Positions 42,175 to 46,054 of a stretch of DNA of 46,054 nt are shown in pieces; position 1 is the first letter of the stretch; the number at the start of each line of letters is the position of its first letter. The notes below the pieces were generated by a model, which worked only from the letters and a program-made list of their open reading frames with translations, had not been told where the DNA came from and ran no database searches. The position numbers were made by a program, and so were the translations under genes. The DNA comes from Candidatus Omnitrophota bacterium (lineage in GTDB: Bacteria > Omnitrophota > Gorgyraeia > 1-14-0-20-64-10): assembly GCA_016201735.1 (NCBI GenBank), contig JACQCH010000003.1:1-46054 (forward strand), in the 5' to 3' direction.

Positions 42175-43010
42175 GTTGTGCTTCGACAAAGCCTGCCCTG
42201 AGCCTGCCGAAGGGCTCAGCACGAACGGCTCGCATATTCTTTGCGTTTACAGTCATTGCCGTGTTGCCCGCTGTGGGCGGATGTTCATTTGCTTGGAAGT
42301 CGGCCCGGGAGCGGGGGCTCGAGACGGAGGCGGAGCAGTTGAAAGGACGGCTCGCCGAAGCGGATCGGTCCCGGAAGGATCTGTTGAGGCAGGCGGACCA
42401 GCTTCAGGCGGAGTTGAATCGTCTGCAGGATGAACGGGCGCGGGAGGTCGAGCGTCTTACCGAAGAGAAAGGGGCGGCTGCCCATCGGGCGGCCCAAGAG
42501 ACCGCCCAAGAGAATCAGGAGCTCCTCAATGCCCAGCGGCAGCTCGCCGAGGGGCTGAAGAAGGAGCTGGGAGACGCCCGGGCGAAGCTGGAGATGACAC
42601 AGCGGGGGCTGGTCCTGACCCTCCTCGATGAGATCTTCTTTGATTCCGGAAAGGACATCGTGAAGCTCCAAGGGGTTGAGACCTTGAAGAAGGTGGCGGC
42701 AGTGCTCAAAGAGGCCGTCCCGGATTCTCCCGTCGCGGTGGAGGGCCATACCGATAATGAGCCGATCAAACATTCCGGTTGGAAATCCAACTGGGAACTT
42801 TCCGCGGCCAGGGCCCTCGCGGTCCTGCATTATTTCATCGGTTCCGAGGGGTTGGAGCCCTCCCGCCTGAGGGCCGTGGGGCTCGGGGAATATCAACCGG
42901 TTGCCTCGAACGACAGTCCCCAAGGGCGCCGCCAAAATCGCCGCGTGGAAGTGGTGATTCTCCCCAGCACCCTGAAGAAGGTGAAGAGTGACCCCGCCCC
43001 TCCGGAGTGA
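42171..43010 (+). CDS. OmpA-family outer-membrane lipoprotein with coiled coil
   Basis: This 279-residue lipoprotein starts with GTG overlapping the upstream stop. After repeat-derived residues (STKPALSLPKGSARTAR) comes a signal core (IFFAFTVIAVLPAVGG) with Cys at the lipobox (AVGGC). Residues 45-145 are a long coiled coil (LKGRLAEADRSRKDLLRQAD and so on). The C-terminal domain is OmpA/MotB-like: LLDEIFFDSGKDIVKLQGVE, VAVEGHTDNEPI, NWELSAARALAVLHYF, GLGEYQPVASND and GRRQNRRVEVVI, which binds peptidoglycan. The last codons form one arm of the palindromic element at 42991-43232. Confidence 0.92.
   Translation: MSCASTKPALSLPKGSARTARIFFAFTVIAVLPAVGGCSFAWKSARERGLETEAEQLKGRLAEADRSRKDLLRQADQLQAELNRLQDERAREVERLTEEKGAAAHRAAQETAQENQELLNAQRQLAEGLKKELGDARAKLEMTQRGLVLTLLDEIFFDSGKDIVKLQGVETLKKVAAVLKEAVPDSPVAVEGHTDNEPIKHSGWKSNWELSAARALAVLHYFIGSEGLEPSRLRAVGLGEYQPVASNDSPQGRRQNRRVEVVILPSTLKKVKSDPAPPE
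42181..42230 (+). repeat. hairpin repeat cttcgacaaagcctgccctg (family R3), copy 2
   Basis: The unit contains the stem ctgagcc/ggctcag and the motif agcacgaacggctcg shared with 21197-21231. It is translated as STKPALSLPKGSARTAR and lies between the GTG start and the lipoprotein signal core of the OmpA-family gene. Confidence 0.8.
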
Positions 43011-43232
43011 TGCCCTCGGCAGGGAGGGTGGGTTCTTTAAGATCCGAGGAGATGCGACAGGTGATTTTCAGAAAGAGTGGTCCATTCGAGTGGGAGACAG
43101 CCGAGGGCATCTGTGCTTTTGGCACAGTGCCCCTGTCCTCTGAGCCGGGATTCAACCAGACTGCTGGAGGTATTTGGGTGATATCACAGAATAGCAGACC
43201 CAGAGGACAGGGGCACTCCGGAGGGGCGGGGT
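42991..43232 (+). other. three-armed palindromic element covering the thrC ribosome site
   Basis: A perfect 19-base outer stem joins 42991-43009 (accccgcccctccggagtg) with 43214-43232. Inside are three further perfect stems: tgccctcggc/gccgagggca (43011-43020/43100-43109), ctgtgc/gcacag (43111-43116/43122-43127) and gtgcccctgtcctctg with its complement (43127-43142/43201-43216). The fold is a closed multi-branch loop. The right outer arm contains the ribosome site ggagggg and the first two bases of the GTG start of the next gene, which would be hidden in the stem. The left arm is the last codons of the OmpA-family gene. Confidence 0.8.
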
Positions 43233-44454
43233 GATTAAGGGTCTTCGCTGCCGCGAATGCGGCCGGGAATTCCCGGCGAAGGCCCTGTTTGTCTGCGAAT
43301 ACTGTTTCGGCTCCCTGGAGGTGGACTACGACTATTCCTCCATCGGCAGACAGATGACCCGGCAGTCGATCGAGAGCCGTCCCCGGAATATCTGGCGGTA
43401 TCGGGAACTTTTGCCGATCGACGGGGAACCGACCGTCGGGTTCAACACCGGGATGACCCCCTTCTTCCGGGCCGACCGGCTGGCCAAGGAACTTGGGCTA
43501 AAGGAGCTTTACATCAAGGACGACTCGGTCTGCCATCCGACCCTTTCCTTCAAGGACCGGGTGGTCTGTGTGGCCCTCTCCCGGGCCAGGGAACTGGGAT
43601 TTGACACCGTCGCCTGCGCCTCGACGGGAAACCTTGCCAACGCTGTTTCCGCCCTCTCCGCACAGGCCGGGTTCAAACGGTTCATCTTCATCCCGGCCGA
43701 CCTGGAGATGGGAAAGGTGGTGGGCTCTCTGATCTTCCATCCCCGGTTGATCGCCGTCGAGGGGAATTACGACGAGGTGAACCGCCTCTGCGCGGAGATC
43801 GCCGCCCGGCACCGGTGGGCCTTCGTCAACATCAATATCCGTCCCTACTACGCGGAAGGGTCCAAGACGTACGGTTTTGAGGTGGCCGAGCAGATGGGTT
43901 GGAAGGCGCCCCGGCACATCGTGGTTCCCGCCGCCAGCGGCTCTCTGCTGGTAAAGATATGGAAAGGGTTCAAGGAATTTCATAAACTGGGTCTGATCGA
44001 GAAGCCCCACACCCGGCTCTACGCCGCTCAGGCGGAAGGATGCGCCCCGATCGTCACCGCCATCGTCGAGAACTCCGACATCATCAAGCCGGTTAGACCT
44101 AAGACGATCGCCAAATCGCTGGCCATCGGCAACCCCGCCGACGGCTATTACGCGGCCGACGCGATCCGGGAGACGCAAGGGTGGGGAGCGGCGGTGAGCG
44201 ATTCGGAGATCGTCGAGGCGATCAAGCTGCTGGGAGAGACGGAAGGGGTTTTTACCGAGACGGCTGGCGGGGTCACGCTGGCTGCCGCCCGGAAGCTCAT
44301 CGAACAAAAGAGGATTCCTCGCGATGAGTCGATCGTCATCTGCATCACCGGTCACGGGTTAAAGACCCAGGAAGCGGTCGTGGACCATATCGGAAAACCG
44401 ATTAAGATCAAGCCGACCTTAAGTTCTTTTGAAGAAGCAGTCGGCGATAAATAA
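43231..44454 (+). CDS. thrC: threonine-synthase-like PLP enzyme
   Basis: The 407-residue protein has an N-terminal zinc-ribbon-like segment (CRECGREFPAKALFVCEYC), then a fold-type II PLP enzyme. The PLP lysine is in LSFKDRVV (about residue 109), with the CASTGNLANAVSALSA phosphate-cup region, AEGSKTYGFEVAEQMGW and GVFTETAGGVTLAAA. It is annotated as threonine synthase (phosphohomoserine to threonine). However, it is followed by a MoaD/ThiS-type sulfur carrier and a NIL-domain protein, an arrangement seen in anaerobes where a ThrC-like enzyme is suspected of sulfur transfer to phosphohomoserine or phosphoserine. The GTG start has ggagggg 5 bases upstream, inside the palindromic element. Confidence 0.88.
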   Translation: MIKGLRCRECGREFPAKALFVCEYCFGSLEVDYDYSSIGRQMTRQSIESRPRNIWRYRELLPIDGEPTVGFNTGMTPFFRADRLAKELGLKELYIKDDSVCHPTLSFKDRVVCVALSRARELGFDTVACASTGNLANAVSALSAQAGFKRFIFIPADLEMGKVVGSLIFHPRLIAVEGNYDEVNRLCAEIAARHRWAFVNINIRPYYAEGSKTYGFEVAEQMGWKAPRHIVVPAASGSLLVKIWKGFKEFHKLGLIEKPHTRLYAAQAEGCAPIVTAIVENSDIIKPVRPKTIAKSLAIGNPADGYYAADAIRETQGWGAAVSDSEIVEAIKLLGETEGVFTETAGGVTLAAARKLIEQKRIPRDESIVICITGHGLKTQEAVVDHIGKPIKIKPTLSSFEEAVGDK

Positions 44455-44469
44455 TAAATAGGAGGAGAG

Positions 44470-44751
44470 ATGGCCATTACGGTTCGAATACCAACCCCTT
44501 TGCAGAAACTCACCGGGGATAAGCCGGAGATCGCGGCAGTCGGCGGGACGGTCCAGGAGCTCCTGGCGGATTTGGAGCGCCAGTATCCCGGCTTCAAAGA
44601 CCGGCTCTGCGATCCCCAGGGGCGCCTGCGCAGGTTCGTCAACATCTACGTCAATGAAGAGGACATCCGGTTCCTGAAAGCGGAGGCCACTCCCTTGAAG
44701 GATGGGGATGAGGTCTCCATTATTCCGGCCATCGCCGGCGGGGCGGAGTAA
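44470..44751 (+). CDS. MoaD/ThiS-like sulfur-carrier protein
   Basis: The 93-residue protein has a beta-grasp fold. It opens ITVRIPTPLQKLTGD, has VGGTVQELLADLERQYPGF and FVNIYVNEEDIRFL, and ends DGDEVSIIPAIAGGAE. The di-glycine required for thiocarboxylate formation is followed by two extra residues (AE), so a peptidase would have to expose it, as described for some sulfur carriers of amino-acid biosynthesis (for example Wolinella HcyS). A good ribosome site (aggaggaga) precedes the ATG. It lies between the ThrC-like and NIL-domain genes. Confidence 0.9.
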   Translation: MAITVRIPTPLQKLTGDKPEIAAVGGTVQELLADLERQYPGFKDRLCDPQGRLRRFVNIYVNEEDIRFLKAEATPLKDGDEVSIIPAIAGGAE

Positions 44752-44754
44752 CCG

Positions 44755-44994
44755 ATGCCGAAGAAAGTGGTGCATCTCATCTTCCCGCAGCGGCTCATCA
44801 AAAGGCCGGTCATCTATACCATGGCTCTCAAACATCATGTGGTCCCCAACGTCCGGCGGGCGAAGGTCACCGAGACCGTCGGTGAGATGGTGCTGGAGTT
44901 GGAGGGGACCCGGGAGAGTCTGGAGAAGGGGATTCAGTTCCTGACCCGCCAGGGGATCAAGGTCCAGCCGGTGTTGGGGGATGTCATCGAGTAA
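44755..44994 (+). CDS. NIL-domain protein
   Basis: The 79-residue protein is a stand-alone NIL domain (VHLIFPQRLIKRPVIYTMAL, ALKHHVVPNVRRAKVTETVG, EMVLELEGTRESLEKGIQFL). This domain is otherwise found at the C-terminus of methionine ABC-transporter ATPases and in anaerobic homocysteine-biosynthesis proteins, where it senses or handles sulfur amino acids. It starts 3 bases after the sulfur carrier and strengthens the case for a sulfur-assimilation operon. Confidence 0.9.
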   Translation: MPKKVVHLIFPQRLIKRPVIYTMALKHHVVPNVRRAKVTETVGEMVLELEGTRESLEKGIQFLTRQGIKVQPVLGDVIE

Positions 44995-45000
44995 CAACGA

Positions 45001-45582
45001 GTGGCTGACGATCACGAACTGATCGCCGGCATTCTCTCGGGGGACCCGGAGGCGTTCCGGACCCTGATGGAGCGCCATGCCTCCGGAGTGATCAACCTGG
45101 CCTACCGTTTTCTTGGGACCGTCGCCGACGCGGAAGACGTCACCCAGGAAGTTTTCCTCCGCCTGTACCAAAACCCGCCCCGTTTGGATCCTTCCGGAAA
45201 GCTGTTCACCTGGCTCTACCGGGTGACGGTGAATCGCTGCCTGGACCTTTTGCGCAAGCGGCCCCGGGAGGCGAAGGTTTTGTCCCTGGATGAGCCGCTG
45301 GCGGGCGGCGAGGAATCCGGAGCGACCCTGGCGGACCGGTTGGCCGCGCCCGCCGGCGGATCCGCGCGGGACCAGATGGTTCAAGCGGAGCTGGCGGCCC
45401 TTACCCGGCGGGCCGTCGCTTCCTTGCCGGCCGCTTTGCGCCGCCCGTTGATTCTTTCCACCTTCGAACAGCTTTCCCACCAAGAGATCGGACGGATCCT
45501 GCGCTTAAGCCCCAAGGCGGTCGAGCGCCGCCTCGCCCGCGCCCGGGAACTCCTCAAGGCTCGCCTCTCCCCTCACCTCTGA
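45001..45582 (+). CDS. ECF-type RNA polymerase sigma factor
   Basis: The 193-residue sigma-70 family protein has a GTG start 6 bases after the previous stop. Region 2 is at 10-85 (FRTLMERHASGVINLAYRFL, DAEDVTQEVFLRLYQN, LFTWLYRVTVNRCLDLLR). Region 4 is at 135-190 (ALTRRAVASLPAALRRPLIL, LSHQEIGRILRLSPKAVERR, ARARELLKARL). No anti-sigma gene follows directly. Co-location with the sulfur genes does not by itself show what it controls. Confidence 0.93.
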   Translation: MADDHELIAGILSGDPEAFRTLMERHASGVINLAYRFLGTVADAEDVTQEVFLRLYQNPPRLDPSGKLFTWLYRVTVNRCLDLLRKRPREAKVLSLDEPLAGGEESGATLADRLAAPAGGSARDQMVQAELAALTRRAVASLPAALRRPLILSTFEQLSHQEIGRILRLSPKAVERRLARARELLKARLSPHL

Positions 45583-45613
45583 TTTCCTCCGTTCCTTTTT
45601 TGGGGGTAGATTT

Positions 45614-45643
45614 TTGTTGCAAATTAGAAGACAATTGTATACT
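45614..45643 (+). promoter_or_regulatory. putative promoter of methyltransferase gene
   Basis: TATACT (45638-45643) has TTGTTG 18 bases upstream (45614-45619); TTGCAA at 45617 is closer but spaced only 15. The region from 45600 onward is clearly more AT-rich than the sigma-factor gene. The leader to the ATG at 45729 would be about 80 bases. Confidence 0.4.
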
Positions 45644-45728
45644 ATCTAAGAAGACGCTTTATGGTTTGAGTGGGGATTATTTTGGGAGAATTAATTCGAT
45701 AGATTCCAAAGATAGGGGTTTCTGCGAT

Positions 45729-46054
45729 ATGATTACACAAGCGATGAAAATAAAAACGGCCGGGATCCTCCCGAAAGAGCAAGCCATTTTAGAACGATGG
45801 CGTAACACAATTCAATGGATGGATTGTGTTGAAGGTATGAAGTTACTTCCTGAAAAATGTGTTGACCTTGTTGTTACCTCTCCCCCTTACGATGGTATTC
45901 GGACGTATAAGGGACATGGCGATCAACTTAACCGTCGAGCACAAATCATGAATTGGTATACTGAAGACCCGCGGGGCTCCCCCCAACAGGACATAACTGC
46001 GCCCTGGAGGTGCGCTGCGGATGCCCCACAAGCCAAAGGATCCCGTCTCGGCCA
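45729..46054 (+). pseudogene. DNA methyltransferase, 5' part, interrupted or cut by window end
   Basis: This ORF is absent from the track because it runs off the window. It reads ITQAMKIKTAGILPKEQAIL, then IQWMDCVEGMKLLPEKCVDL and VVTSPPYDGIRTYKG. TSPPY is motif IV of beta-class N4-cytosine/N6-adenine DNA methyltransferases, and DCVEGMKLL is the usual opening. After YKG the frame stays open but no longer resembles the family and enters the 29-base repeat at 45915. The gene is therefore probably disrupted by a repeat, or the contig is joined wrongly at a repeat. A ribosome-like site (ataggggt) precedes the ATG. Confidence 0.65.
45915..45943 (-). repeat. 29-bp repeat, inverted partner of left edge
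   Basis: Exact reverse complement of 74-102. The methyltransferase similarity ends at its left border, suggesting an insertion boundary near 45914. The 110 bases that follow match nothing else I can see in the window. Confidence 0.8.

Noticed and set aside
21335-42935. Long minus-strand ORFs opposite real genes (for example 22139-23290, 11590-12885 in another frame, 42285-42935)
   Set aside because: They are shadows of GC-rich codon usage: Pro/Arg/Gly-rich translations without motifs, entirely inside well-supported genes on the other strand or frame.
43007-43234. 75-residue ORF between ompA and thrC
   Set aside because: It consists wholly of the palindromic element and has no ribosome site; the structure explains the sequence better than coding.

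Overview
The window is a GC-rich bacterial segment that looks like genomic sequence from a deep-branching, mostly uncultured, diderm-type lineage. My best guess is Candidatus Omnitrophota or a relative in the PVC neighbourhood. This rests on giant multidomain ORFs, an OmpA-family lipoprotein, many exported proteins of unrecognised family, and a dense load of dispersed palindromic repeats. No rRNA or tRNA is visible, so the phylum is an inference.

Layout. (1) 0.2-6.1 kb: a tight operon of exported proteins. It holds three related carbohydrate-binding-like beta-sandwich proteins, a TIM-barrel protein with a GH18-like motif, a TPR/PDZ protein, a HAMP membrane protein and an Asp-rich (EF-hand-like) repeat protein. 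(2) 6.2-9.6 kb: nagB, a DUF4954-like left-handed beta-helix protein and, on the other strand, a HAD phosphatase. (3) 9.6-10.8 kb: an AT-rich accessory islet with small genes, including a DUF2283-like pair that resembles a toxin-antitoxin module. (4) 10.9-21.2 kb: an amino-sugar uptake and catabolism locus. It has a solute-binding protein fused to an ABC permease, a second permease with a carbohydrate-binding-like domain inserted in its first periplasmic loop, nagA, a TIM-barrel protein, a ROK regulator and a GH94 phosphorylase. Together with nagB this reads as import and phosphorolysis of chitobiose-type sugars feeding GlcNAc-6-P to Fru-6-P. (5) 21.3-40.9 kb: a five-gene operon. It encodes a secreted TraB/TIKI-like protein, two small proteins and two giant exported proteins of 3113 and 2639 residues. 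The giants carry, in order, GlmS-like, left-handed beta-helix, phosphohexomutase (GlmM-like), GlmU-type uridylyltransferase, galactokinase-like and NAD-dependent epimerase modules, that is, a nearly complete sugar-nucleotide pathway on two polypeptides with signal peptides. (6) 40.9-43.0 kb: a metallo-beta-lactamase-fold protein, a BatD-like protein and an OmpA lipoprotein. (7) 43.2-45.6 kb: a threonine-synthase-like enzyme, a MoaD/ThiS sulfur carrier, a NIL-domain protein and an ECF sigma factor. (8) The right edge carries the start of a DNA methyltransferase that runs into a repeat shared, inverted, with the left edge.

The strongest candidate for something undescribed is the giant-protein operon. 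A short peptide motif, [AS]G[LM]EE, sits once at the junction before each module of the second giant protein (five of five) and also recurs in the first, with different synonymous codons. That argues for selection on the peptide, for instance as a processing or docking signal. Two further themes run through the window. Dispersed palindromic repeats have been read in-frame as the signal peptides of at least six exported proteins. Several promoters place the -10 box only 6-9 bases from the start codon, which implies leaderless mRNAs.
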